Source of the DNA: Coriobacteriaceae bacterium
GTDB lineage: Bacteria > Actinomycetota > Coriobacteriia > Coriobacteriales > Eggerthellaceae
Direction of reading: 5' to 3'
Assembly (NCBI GenBank): GCA_015062635.1
Contig: SUUF01000027.1
Location: 1 to 21,749 of the forward strand
DNA: 21,749 bases
In this document: positions 6,666 through 13,256 of the stretch, piece by piece
Numbering within the stretch: the stretch's first letter is position 1
Layout: every line of letters begins with the position of its first letter
The notes under the pieces: model-generated
The model's input: the letters and a program-made list of their open reading frames with translations, nothing else
What the model was told of the DNA's origin: nothing
Databases searched by the model: none
Made by a program: the position numbers and the translations under genes

Positions 6666-7889
6666 ATGACGCTTAGCGAGGACGTGAAGGTTCTCATCGA
6701 GAGGCTTCTCATCGACGGCGACCCGGATAAGGCGCGTGATGCGGCGTATCAAGTGGTTGCGCACGAGGTTCTGTTCGATGGTCCGGGCAAGGCGTTTTGC
6801 CATGAGGCCATTCGCGCGTATCGGATGGGCAATGGGACGAAAATGGATGAGTCGATTCCTGAAGAGGTCTCGCAGCTCGTTTTCATGGAACACCCCGAAG
6901 AAACGTTCGACGAATCGCGTTACTGGGTAACCGACCAGGCGCGGCGCATTGCCGCTCAGGTGCATGCGATGCGTGTGAGCGCGCCCCGGTTGCGGGCGCT
7001 GGGCCTTCCCGCGCGCAACACCACCATGTTGTATGGCAACCCGGGTACAGGCAAGACCGAAATGGCCCGCTGGATTGCGTATCAAGAGGGACTCCCCCTT
7101 ATGTACGTGAACATGTCGAGTACAGTGGACAGTTTGATGGGACGCACCGCTAAGAACATTTCGCGCGTATTCCAGCACGCTCACCGGGGCTCATGCGTGC
7201 TGATGATAGACGAGCTCGATTGCGTGGCGAATACGCGCGCATCGGCGGTGCGCGCAGCCGATGGCGAACTCAACCGTACGACGGTCACGTTCATGCAGGA
7301 GATTGACCGGCTGCCCTCGGGCGTGGTACTGCTGGCCGCCACCAATCGCGTCGATATGCTCGACCCGGCTCTTATGCGTCGGTTTGCCCAGGTGGAATGC
7401 GTGGAACGTCTGCCGCTGCAAGCAACGCGGACCATGATTGCCGATTGGGCGCGGGGCATCGAGTCGCATACTTCCGCCGCCGTGACGTTTTCCGAGCAAG
7501 AGCTGGATGGCCTTATGGTGGATTACGAGCGCGATGCATCCATGACGCAGGCCATCGTCGTGCAGCGGGCGACCTCGCTTTTGGCGGCAAAGCTGCTCGA
7601 CATTCCCGAACTCCAGGTGTCGGGTGCGCGTAAGCCGCTGAGGACGTATCGTGTAATCGACCCCATCGATGGCGTGGACGTGACCTACGATATCGGCCGC
7701 ATGCGCGAATACGCCGAGCGCGAGGACTGGGCGCAGCCGGTGCGTTATTCGGGTGATCCCGACGGATTCCTGCTCGATTCTGCCGGTTGCTTACGGCTTG
7801 TTGCGCGCAACACCTTCGCGGTGGTCCCCCTCGACCGGTTTGAGGTGGTGCTCTCGAGCTTTGCGCAGGCGAGCGATTCGGAAGAGTAA
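6666..7889 (+). CDS. Stand-alone AAA+ ATPase
   Basis: A 407-aa AAA+ protein. Residues 1-115 are a helical N-terminal region with no family I recognise. The ATPase core has Walker A GNPGTGKT (124-131), Walker B VLMIDELD (178-185), sensor-1 Asn in AATNR (227) and the arginine pair in ALMRRF (238-239), so it should hydrolyse ATP and form a ring. After a helical lid, the C-terminal 100 or so residues (about 305-407) are unlike classical AAA+ domains. I choose ATG 6666, preceded by AGGAAGGTGG (6649-6658); the open frame goes back to 6537, but that part covers the intergenic hairpin. There is no membrane or protease domain. It could be a chaperone/remodeller of the FtsH/CDC48 core type. No clear functional partner is adjacent. 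Confidence 0.88.
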   Translation: MTLSEDVKVLIERLLIDGDPDKARDAAYQVVAHEVLFDGPGKAFCHEAIRAYRMGNGTKMDESIPEEVSQLVFMEHPEETFDESRYWVTDQARRIAAQVHAMRVSAPRLRALGLPARNTTMLYGNPGTGKTEMARWIAYQEGLPLMYVNMSSTVDSLMGRTAKNISRVFQHAHRGSCVLMIDELDCVANTRASAVRAADGELNRTTVTFMQEIDRLPSGVVLLAATNRVDMLDPALMRRFAQVECVERLPLQATRTMIADWARGIESHTSAAVTFSEQELDGLMVDYERDASMTQAIVVQRATSLLAAKLLDIPELQVSGARKPLRTYRVIDPIDGVDVTYDIGRMREYAEREDWAQPVRYSGDPDGFLLDSAGCLRLVARNTFAVVPLDRFEVVLSSFAQASDSEE

Positions 7890-7970
7890 GTCGCTCGTTC
7901 CGCCTTGACGACGTGGGAGATGCACCCCGGCGCAAGCAGCGGAGATTCTCTTGCCATCGATTGGCTCCAG

Positions 7971-8003
7971 GCAAAGAAAGGGGCGAGCCAAAGGCTCCGC
8001 CCC
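7971..8003 (-). terminator. Intrinsic terminator of the zinc-ribbon gene
   Basis: On the minus strand the stop codon (8008-8010) is followed at once by GGGGCGGAGCC, loop TTT, GGCTCGCCCC and then CTTTCTTT. The stem is 10 bp with one bulged base (7980-8003). It may also stop transcription of the convergent AAA+ gene. Confidence 0.75.
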
Positions 8004-8007
8004 GTGT

Positions 8008-9213
8008 TTACAGGTTCTCGATGGTTGGGTTCGCAAGCATGATGGGCGACACCAGGCTGCTCGCCCAGTCGTCGGGCATGTTCACCCTGCCGGTGGCGAT
8101 CACTCGCTTGCCGGCGTGCGCGGTGAGCGTGCCGTCGTCGCCTCCGCCGTAGATGCCTTCGACGTCCGAGTTCAGCACCAGGCACTTCACCTCGTATTGC
8201 TGGGAATCGGTATATGTCATGCCGTCGTCCTCGTCGAAGTACAGCTCGCCGCCGTCATACTCGTCGGTCATGTTCGTCTCGACGGTGACCTTGCGCGTCT
8301 TGTCGAGCCACAGCACGGCGAGCGTCTGACCCTCGAGGTTCCACATGATGCTCTCGTCGCCCAGGCGGTTCGCCACTTCCTCGGCGGTGTTGATCTCGAG
8401 CGTGCCGATGAACTTCGCCTCATCGCCGAGCGACACCTTCAGCTTGCCGGTCGCCTCCTTCTCGATGGCGGCGGCATGCGCTTCCTTCTTCTCGATCTCG
8501 TCAGCGCGCACCTGCATGGCGTTTTCACGCAACCGGTCGGCTTTGCCCCTATCGTTCGGCGCCTGCGCAGCGTATTCATACACCGCGTCGAGCACCTCGT
8601 CTGTGAGGTCGAGGGGAGCGATTGCCTGGTAGGTGATGGCCTTTTCGGTGGGCACCTGGACGAACTCGTTGCGCGCGAGCCCGTCGGGAACGGTCACGTC
8701 GAGCGTCTTCTTCTTAGGCGCCACGAGCACGGTGCCGTTGGCCAGAATCGATCCGCCGGGGAACGAGAGCTGGTATTCGCCCGGTTCGAGCGACACGCCG
8801 TTTCCGCCGCCATCCAGATACGTTATCTCGTCATATGCAGACCCGTTGGCTTTCGTGCCGGTGACGTGCACGGGAATTGCGGTAGCCTCGTCGTTATAGC
8901 CCGGGGTCTTCAACAGGAAGGTCACGCGGTGATCGGTGCGTGCAGATGCGACGGATTCCTGAATGAGCGGCACCGCGATGAAGGCGACCAACAGGGCCAA
9001 GACAACCGCCACGGCGACGATGATGGGCCATATGCGGCGCGGCTGCTTTTCAGCCAGCTGCCGTTCGACGGTGGCGCGGGAATACTCGTTGATGGAATCC
9101 GCACTCTGCCCCTGGAAATACGCAGCCATCGTGGCTTCGGAAATCAACCCATGGCAGGCTGGGCATATCGTTGTGTTCTGGGGAATGTCCCTTCCGCAAT
9201 ATGGGCAGTACAT
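8008..9213 (-). CDS. Zinc-ribbon membrane-anchored protein with large extracytoplasmic region
   Basis: A 401-aa protein starting with a four-cysteine zinc ribbon (C3-x2-C6 and C17-x2-C20), a short cytoplasmic linker, one strong membrane helix (about 61-83, after RR) and about 310 residues probably outside the membrane. The outer part starts with a beta-rich segment containing GEYQLSFPGGSI, like carboxypeptidase-regulatory or PEGA-type folds. A charged helical stretch (about 225-260, DEIEKKEAHAAAIEKEA) follows, then an acidic beta-rich C-terminus. Proteins of this form are common in Actinobacteria and Firmicutes and have no settled function. Start ATG 9213 has AAGGGG upstream. It is monocistronic, with a terminator right after the stop. 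Confidence 0.85.
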   Translation of the reverse strand: MYCPYCGRDIPQNTTICPACHGLISEATMAAYFQGQSADSINEYSRATVERQLAEKQPRRIWPIIVAVAVVLALLVAFIAVPLIQESVASARTDHRVTFLLKTPGYNDEATAIPVHVTGTKANGSAYDEITYLDGGGNGVSLEPGEYQLSFPGGSILANGTVLVAPKKKTLDVTVPDGLARNEFVQVPTEKAITYQAIAPLDLTDEVLDAVYEYAAQAPNDRGKADRLRENAMQVRADEIEKKEAHAAAIEKEATGKLKVSLGDEAKFIGTLEINTAEEVANRLGDESIMWNLEGQTLAVLWLDKTRKVTVETNMTDEYDGGELYFDEDDGMTYTDSQQYEVKCLVLNSDVEGIYGGGDDGTLTAHAGKRVIATGRVNMPDDWASSLVSPIMLANPTIENL

Positions 9214-9394
9214 GCGACCCCTTTTTCATCGGTTTCGTTTTAAACCCATATCATACCAGCCTATGCACGCGATGCATCCCGCAATGAGCCAGACGCACAC
9301 AGCACAATTATGAGTTTGCATTCAGAAGAGCGTCGTTTACTCCAGGCGGCTCGAGGATATTCGTTGGATATGGGACCGCTTTCGCCAAAACCAC
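9214..9394. other. Intergenic region between zinc-ribbon gene and SDR terminator
   Basis: This stretch contains the promoter area of the minus-strand zinc-ribbon gene and otherwise no gene I can support. A plus-strand frame from 9310 runs into the antisense of the SDR gene and lacks a ribosome binding site. Confidence 0.5.
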
Positions 9395-9423
9395 GAAAAA
9401 AGGGGCGCCCCGAAGGGCGCCCC
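9395..9423 (-). terminator. Intrinsic terminator of the SDR gene
   Basis: On the minus strand GGGGCGCCC, loop TTCG, GGGCGCCCC is followed by a run of seven T (9395-9401 on the plus strand is A7). The stem is a perfect 9 bp with a stable tetraloop, 24 bp after the SDR stop codon. Confidence 0.93.
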
Positions 9424-9446
9424 GGCAGGTCCAGGAAGGAAGTTGC

Positions 9447-10256
9447 TTACTGGATGCTCCAGCCGCCGTCCAGGGTGATGTACTGGCCGGTGGTGTACTC
9501 GTTGACCGGGTTCAGGAAGAACATAATGGCGGAAGCCATCTCGTCCAGGCTGCCCATGTAGTGGAAGTCGCGGAGCGGGGTGCGGGACTTCACGTAGGCC
9601 TCCTGAGCCGGGTTGTCGGCGAAGACCTTCTCGACCATCGGGGTCATGACATAGCCGGGGGCGATGCCGTTGACGGTGATGTTGTACTTGGCCAGGTCGA
9701 CGGCGAGGGCGCGGATCATGCCCATGACGGCGGACTTGGTGGTGGAGTACGGAGCGATGTTCTCCATGGCGCGGTCGCCGCGGCCGGAGGACACGAGGAC
9801 GATCTTGCCGCCCTTGTCGCCGTTCTTGTCGCGCATGATCTTGCCGGCGGAGGTGGCGAGGAACCAGTTGGCCTTCACGTTGACGGCGAAGATCTTGTCA
9901 TACTGCTCGGGGGTGATGTCCAGAGCGTTGGTGCGCGGCAGGGCGATGCCGGCGGTGGAGACAGCGTAGTCAACCGTGCCGAACTCTTCGACGGTCTTGG
10001 CGAGCATAGCGTCGATGCTCTCCTGGCTGGTGCCGTCGCAGAACATGCCGATGACGCCACCGGTCGTGGCCTGAGCCTTCAGCTCCTCAGCGGTGTCGAG
10101 GCAGAGCTGCTCGGGAACGCCGCAGATCATGACGTTGGCGCCAGCTGCGATGAGGGCCTCAGCAGTGGCCTTGCCGATGCCGGAGCCGCCGCCCATGACG
10201 ACCGCGGTCTTGCCAGCCATAACCTGATTCGGCGTCGTTGCAAACCAATTTGCCAT
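9447..10256 (-). CDS. Short-chain dehydrogenase/reductase (SDR)
   Basis: A 269-aa NAD(P)-dependent classical SDR. The cofactor motif is GGGSGIG (22-28). The catalytic tetrad is N126, S157, Y170 and K174 (YSTTK). The usual NNAG strand motif reads STAG (100-103). The C-terminal segment GYVMTP and the closing GQYITLDGGWS are typical. Start ATG 10256 has GAAAGGAAG upstream. Codons are strongly biased to a small preferred set, suggesting high expression. The gene is divergent from a LysR regulator, its likely controller, and ends at a strong terminator. The substrate is unknown: the fold covers hydroxysteroids, 3-hydroxyacyl-CoA, sugar alcohols and others. The acyl-CoA dehydrogenase at 11908 might act in the same pathway. 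Confidence 0.92.
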   Translation of the reverse strand: MANWFATTPNQVMAGKTAVVMGGGSGIGKATAEALIAAGANVMICGVPEQLCLDTAEELKAQATTGGVIGMFCDGTSQESIDAMLAKTVEEFGTVDYAVSTAGIALPRTNALDITPEQYDKIFAVNVKANWFLATSAGKIMRDKNGDKGGKIVLVSSGRGDRAMENIAPYSTTKSAVMGMIRALAVDLAKYNITVNGIAPGYVMTPMVEKVFADNPAQEAYVKSRTPLRDFHYMGSLDEMASAIMFFLNPVNEYTTGQYITLDGGWSIQ

Positions 10257-10324
10257 GTGAAACTTCCTTTCCTAGTGGTATGTAGGTGATGCCGCCTTTC
10301 GGTCGGCATCTTTTCACGCGAACG

Positions 10325-10330
10325 ATTATA
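10325..10330 (-). promoter_or_regulatory. Candidate -10 of the SDR promoter
   Basis: ATTATA on the plus strand reads TATAAT on the minus strand, 69 bp before the SDR start. The -35 position (about 10348-10353) is poor and overlaps the CTATAGA motif at 10351-10357, which fits a promoter that needs or is blocked by a regulator. Confidence 0.5.
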
Positions 10331-10350
10331 GCGCATTGCCCACCGTTGCC

Positions 10351-10430
10351 CTATAGATTCCGGGCAAACCAATAGAAGTGTGCTATCCTTTTAGTAAAAT
10401 CTATAGAACCATTCAGAGAGTTTATAGAAG
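10351..10430. promoter_or_regulatory. Repeated CTATAGA-type motifs, candidate LysR operator
   Basis: CTATAGATT (10351-10359) and AATCTATAG (10398-10406) form a 9-bp inverted repeat. CTATAGA also occurs as direct copies at 10351 and 10401, exactly 50 bp apart, and related AATAGAAG (10371) and TTATAGAAG (10422) follow. TCTATAGA (10400-10407) is itself a perfect palindrome. The cluster fills the region between the divergent SDR and LysR genes, where LysR-type regulators usually bind. Binding is inferred. Confidence 0.5.
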
Positions 10431-10464
10431 CAGATTACAGAGCGGTTTGGGCAGGTAAGGCACG

Positions 10465-11535
10465 ATGAATCTTTCGCATTTGTATTATTTCCGCACGTTG
10501 GCCGAGGTGCAGCACTACACACGTGCTGCAGAAAAACTCTTCATCACGCAACCGACGCTGTCGAACGCGGTGAGCCAACTCGAGAAGGAGCTGGGAATCC
10601 CGCTGTTCGAAAAGGACGGTCGCAACGTGCGCCTCACCAAACAGGGGCGCGAGTTCAACGCCTATATCTCTCAGGCGCTCGATTTGGTTGACAAGGCCAT
10701 CGACGTGGCTCACGAGCAGGCGGGCGCTCCGTCGGGCAGCTTCGATCTGGGCGTCATCTACACCATCCAGGCCGATTACCTTCCCCGGCTGCTGCGGGGT
10801 TTCCGCGCGAAGTACGGGCAGAACATCAGGATCAACACCTTCCAAGGCCTTACGGAAAGCCTGGTGGACGACCTGGTCGCCGGGCGCTACGACGTGGTCT
10901 TCGGCAGCCGCATACGCGAGCGCGAGGATTTGGGCTACGTCCCCGTGGTCTCGCAGCGCCTGGTCGCGCTCGTGCACGATTACAGCCCCTTTGCCATGCG
11001 CGAGAGCGTGAGCTTCGAAGAGCTGTCGCACGCGAAGGTGTACACCTACCCCACGACGACTGCGCTCGGGCGCGAGGTCGACGACGTGTTGCGCGAGAAG
11101 ATGCCCGGCATCACCATTTATGGCACCGCCGAAGACGAGATAACGCTCGGGTCGATGGTCGATTCCGATTCATCTGCTGTGGGCCTTACGCTCGAGACGC
11201 TCGGCATCTTGCCGTTCTCGCGTTTGAAGGTGGTGCCCATCACCGGCATGCCGGACGATTTCCACATGGTGTATCTCATTTACCGGAAAAACGCATTCCA
11301 GCCGCGGTCGGTCGAGAACTTCATCCAGTATGTGCAGGAATTCAACGACGGGAATCCGATGGTCCAGCGGCTGCACATGAATTCGCTGGGCGATTCGCGG
11401 ACGGCCTCCGACCGAACGGTGACGCCGGGTCGCGTGCTGCGGTCTGACGCCTTGCTCGGCGACGAGCTCATCGGCGCCCCCGAGGGCCTGGCCGGCAAGT
11501 CGATTCCCGGCGGCCATGGTGGAATTCGCGGCTAA
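10465..11535 (+). CDS. LysR-family transcriptional regulator with extended C-terminus
   Basis: A 356-aa LysR-type regulator. The winged helix-turn-helix is at residues 1-60 (LSHLYYFRTLAEVQHYTRAAEKL, ITQPTLSNAVSQLEKELG), followed by a linker helix and a periplasmic-binding-like effector domain (about 90-295). LysR proteins usually have about 290-310 residues; here about 50 extra residues (Arg/Ser/Gly-rich, ending GGHGGIRG) follow the effector domain. Start ATG 10465 has AGGTAAGG upstream. It is divergent from the SDR gene, the classical arrangement for a regulator and its target, and may also act on the acyl-CoA dehydrogenase downstream. A strong terminator follows the gene. Confidence 0.93.
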   Translation: MNLSHLYYFRTLAEVQHYTRAAEKLFITQPTLSNAVSQLEKELGIPLFEKDGRNVRLTKQGREFNAYISQALDLVDKAIDVAHEQAGAPSGSFDLGVIYTIQADYLPRLLRGFRAKYGQNIRINTFQGLTESLVDDLVAGRYDVVFGSRIREREDLGYVPVVSQRLVALVHDYSPFAMRESVSFEELSHAKVYTYPTTTALGREVDDVLREKMPGITIYGTAEDEITLGSMVDSDSSAVGLTLETLGILPFSRLKVVPITGMPDDFHMVYLIYRKNAFQPRSVENFIQYVQEFNDGNPMVQRLHMNSLGDSRTASDRTVTPGRVLRSDALLGDELIGAPEGLAGKSIPGGHGGIRG

Positions 11536-11554
11536 ATCGCATGCAGGAGCACGT

Positions 11555-11605
11555 CGCGCCCCGCATCGCCGAATTAATTCCGGCAATGCGGGGCGCGCCT
11601 GTTTT
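11555..11605 (+). terminator. Intrinsic terminator of the LysR gene
   Basis: A 17-bp inverted repeat with one mismatch (11555-11571 with 11581-11597) encloses the 9-nt loop AATTAATTC and is followed by CCTGTTTT. It starts 20 bp after the LysR stop codon. Confidence 0.88.
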
Positions 11606-11783
11606 AATTCCGGCAATGCAGCGCGCGCCGGTTTTCACGCCTCGAAGTTGCTGGCAAATGACCATCAATTACCGGAAATTGACCCAATAGCATTACCCGG
11701 TGCCGTTCGTTGTGCATGGCCTATTTAGCCTGGTAGTTGTCGAATCTATCGATTATTGCGAAAACCATTCATACTTTTTTGCG

Positions 11784-11808
11784 AACGCCGGAATTCGCGG
11801 CGTTTTTT
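11784..11808 (+). terminator. Orphan intrinsic terminator upstream of the acyl-CoA dehydrogenase
   Basis: AACGCCG (11784-11790), loop GAATTCG, CGGCGTT (11798-11804), inside a T6 run (11803-11808). It lies about 200 bp past the LysR terminator and 100 bp before the acyl-CoA dehydrogenase, with no gene between. It may end a small RNA, act as a leader attenuator, or be a second stop for LysR read-through. Confidence 0.8.
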
Positions 11809-11840
11809 CTATTGGAAGTGGATTCGCGCGTGCGGCAAAA

Positions 11841-11846
11841 TACTAT
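11841..11846 (+). promoter_or_regulatory. Candidate -10 of the acyl-CoA dehydrogenase promoter
   Basis: TACTAT stands 62 bp before the start codon and after the orphan terminator. No good -35 lies at 16-18 bp (TTGGAA at 11812 is 23 bp away), so the promoter may depend on an activator. Confidence 0.35.
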
Positions 11847-11874
11847 GCATAGCCAATAAGGCAACCTGATTAGT

Positions 11875-11889
11875 GCATGCGTCGCATGC
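11875..11889. promoter_or_regulatory. Palindrome in the acyl-CoA dehydrogenase leader
   Basis: GCATGCG (11875-11881), central T, CGCATGC (11883-11889) form a perfect 7-bp dyad. It sits 5 bp before the AAAGGAG ribosome binding site and probably inside the 5' untranslated region. It could be an operator or an RNA stem that affects translation. Confidence 0.5.
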
Positions 11890-11907
11890 CCGCGAAAGGA
11901 GTCCTGC

Positions 11908-13119
11908 ATGAATCCTAATGCAAAGATTACCGATGAGCAGTTCCAGGCGTACCTGAAGCAGATCCGCGAGCTGGCCGAGGGCCCGTTCGAAGAGATGCAG
12001 AAGGAGATCGAGGTCACCAACGTCTTCCCGGATGAGTTCTACGAGCTCGCCAAGAAGAACGACCTCTATCGCTTCTATATGCCTTCTGAGTACGGTGGAT
12101 GGGACCTCAACGAGCTTGAGATCCTCCAGGTGCAGGAAGAGTTCTCCCGCGGCCCCGGCGGCATGCGCATGCACCTGCATCATGCTGCTGACATGAACTG
12201 GCGTATCCTCGACGACTACGGCAAGCCGGAAGTCAAGGCCGAGCTCATGGACAAGTTCCAGGACAAGACCATCTACTGCAACTTCGCCATCACCGAGGCC
12301 ACCGGCGGCACCGGCGCCGACCTCCACACCACCGCTACCAAGGATGCCGACGGCAACTACATCCTCAACGGCGAGAAGTGGCTCATCTCCCACACTGACT
12401 GCTCTGACTACACCTATGTCATCGCTGTCACCGACCCGAACGACGACAAGGACTCCCGTCTGTCCGCCTTCCTGGTGCCGAACGACGCCGAGGGCTTCGA
12501 AATCGTCCCGATGCCCCACATGATGGGCTGCCGTGGCGCTGGCCATGCTGGCCTCCGCTTCACCAACCTGAAGCTCGACCCGAAGTACCTGCTCGGCGAA
12601 GAGGGCCAGGGCATGGAAGTTGCCATCCACTCCCTCTCCGTCTCCCGCGTGCACATCGCCTGCTCCAACATCGGCATGGCTCAGCGCATGCTCGAGCTCT
12701 CCATCGCCCGCGCCAACGACCGCGTGACCTTCGGCAAGCCGATCGCTCAGCGTCAGGCCATCAAGATGAAGCTCGCCAACATGCAGCAGTACATCCATGC
12801 CACCCGCTGCATGGTCCGCGATTTCGCCATGTACTTCGATGCCAACCCGCACGGTGAGTACATCGACGAGAAGGCCGCTCTCTGCAAGCTGCAGTCCATC
12901 GACATGACCCGCCTCGTCGCTGACGAGATGCTCGAGATCTTCGGTGGCATCGGCTACTTCGAGGATTGCGAGTACGGCCCGGTCGAGCGTCTGTATCGTG
13001 ACTCCCGCGCCATGTGGCTCGAGGAAGGCACCCCGACCGTTCAGCGCATCACGATCGCCCGCGGCGTTCAGAAGCACAACGGCCAGATGGAGTACCTGCT
13101 CCCCAAGTACGTCGGCTAA
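11908..13119 (+). CDS. Acyl-CoA dehydrogenase family flavoenzyme
   Basis: A 403-aa acyl-CoA dehydrogenase, the usual family length, with the three-domain fold. The helical N-terminal part is at about 1-125, the beta domain with FAD-contact motif AITEATGGTGADLHTTA at 127-143, and the helical C-terminal domain at about 235-403 with SRVHIACSNIGMAQ and IFGGIGYFED. The LEEGTPTVQR segment places a Glu (E373) at the site of the MCAD-type catalytic base, so it should catalyse alpha,beta-desaturation of an acyl-CoA or the reverse reduction of an enoyl-CoA. Start ATG 11908 has AAAGGAG upstream. Codons are almost all from the preferred set, suggesting very high expression, as for an energy-metabolism enzyme. 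No ETF or CoA-transferase genes are beside it. Related anaerobic enzymes include enoyl-CoA and caffeoyl-CoA reductases. Confidence 0.93.
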   Translation: MNPNAKITDEQFQAYLKQIRELAEGPFEEMQKEIEVTNVFPDEFYELAKKNDLYRFYMPSEYGGWDLNELEILQVQEEFSRGPGGMRMHLHHAADMNWRILDDYGKPEVKAELMDKFQDKTIYCNFAITEATGGTGADLHTTATKDADGNYILNGEKWLISHTDCSDYTYVIAVTDPNDDKDSRLSAFLVPNDAEGFEIVPMPHMMGCRGAGHAGLRFTNLKLDPKYLLGEEGQGMEVAIHSLSVSRVHIACSNIGMAQRMLELSIARANDRVTFGKPIAQRQAIKMKLANMQQYIHATRCMVRDFAMYFDANPHGEYIDEKAALCKLQSIDMTRLVADEMLEIFGGIGYFEDCEYGPVERLYRDSRAMWLEEGTPTVQRITIARGVQKHNGQMEYLLPKYVG

Positions 13120-13141
13120 TTACCAGCACGACAGAGCGTTG

Positions 13142-13169
13142 AAAGGAGCCGCCTTCGGGCGGCTCCTTT
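13142..13169 (+). terminator. Intrinsic terminator of the acyl-CoA dehydrogenase gene
   Basis: AAAGGAGCCGCC (13142-13153), loop TTCG, GGCGGCTCCTTT (13158-13169) form a perfect 12-bp stem with a stable tetraloop, 22 bp after the stop codon. The only U residues are the last stem bases. Confidence 0.82.
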
Positions 13170-13207
13170 GCGTAGGCGCACTTGCCGGGGTTGTGCGCAG
13201 AGTGGGC

Positions 13208-13213
13208 TATAAT
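13208..13213 (+). promoter_or_regulatory. -10 element of the ArsR-family gene
   Basis: A perfect TATAAT is 44 bp before the chosen ATG of the ArsR-family gene. The best -35 candidate, TTGCCG (13182-13187), is at a long 20-bp spacing. This position rules out the longer frame that starts at 13182. Confidence 0.6.
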
Positions 13214-13256
13214 CGAACAGTTAGAAGCGAGGCGTTTAAGCAGACGAGAGGGCGAC

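Larger units (their letters stand above)
11536..11907. other. 372-bp intergenic region with two terminators and regulatory repeats
   Basis: No protein gene is supported here. The region holds the LysR terminator (11555-11605), a second copy of TTAATTCCGGCAATGC (11604-11619), an AT-richer stretch with AATCTATCGATT (11743-11754), an intrinsic terminator without a gene before it (11784-11808), a -10-like TACTAT (11841-11846) and a palindrome (11875-11889) just before the acyl-CoA dehydrogenase ribosome binding site. Confidence 0.7.
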
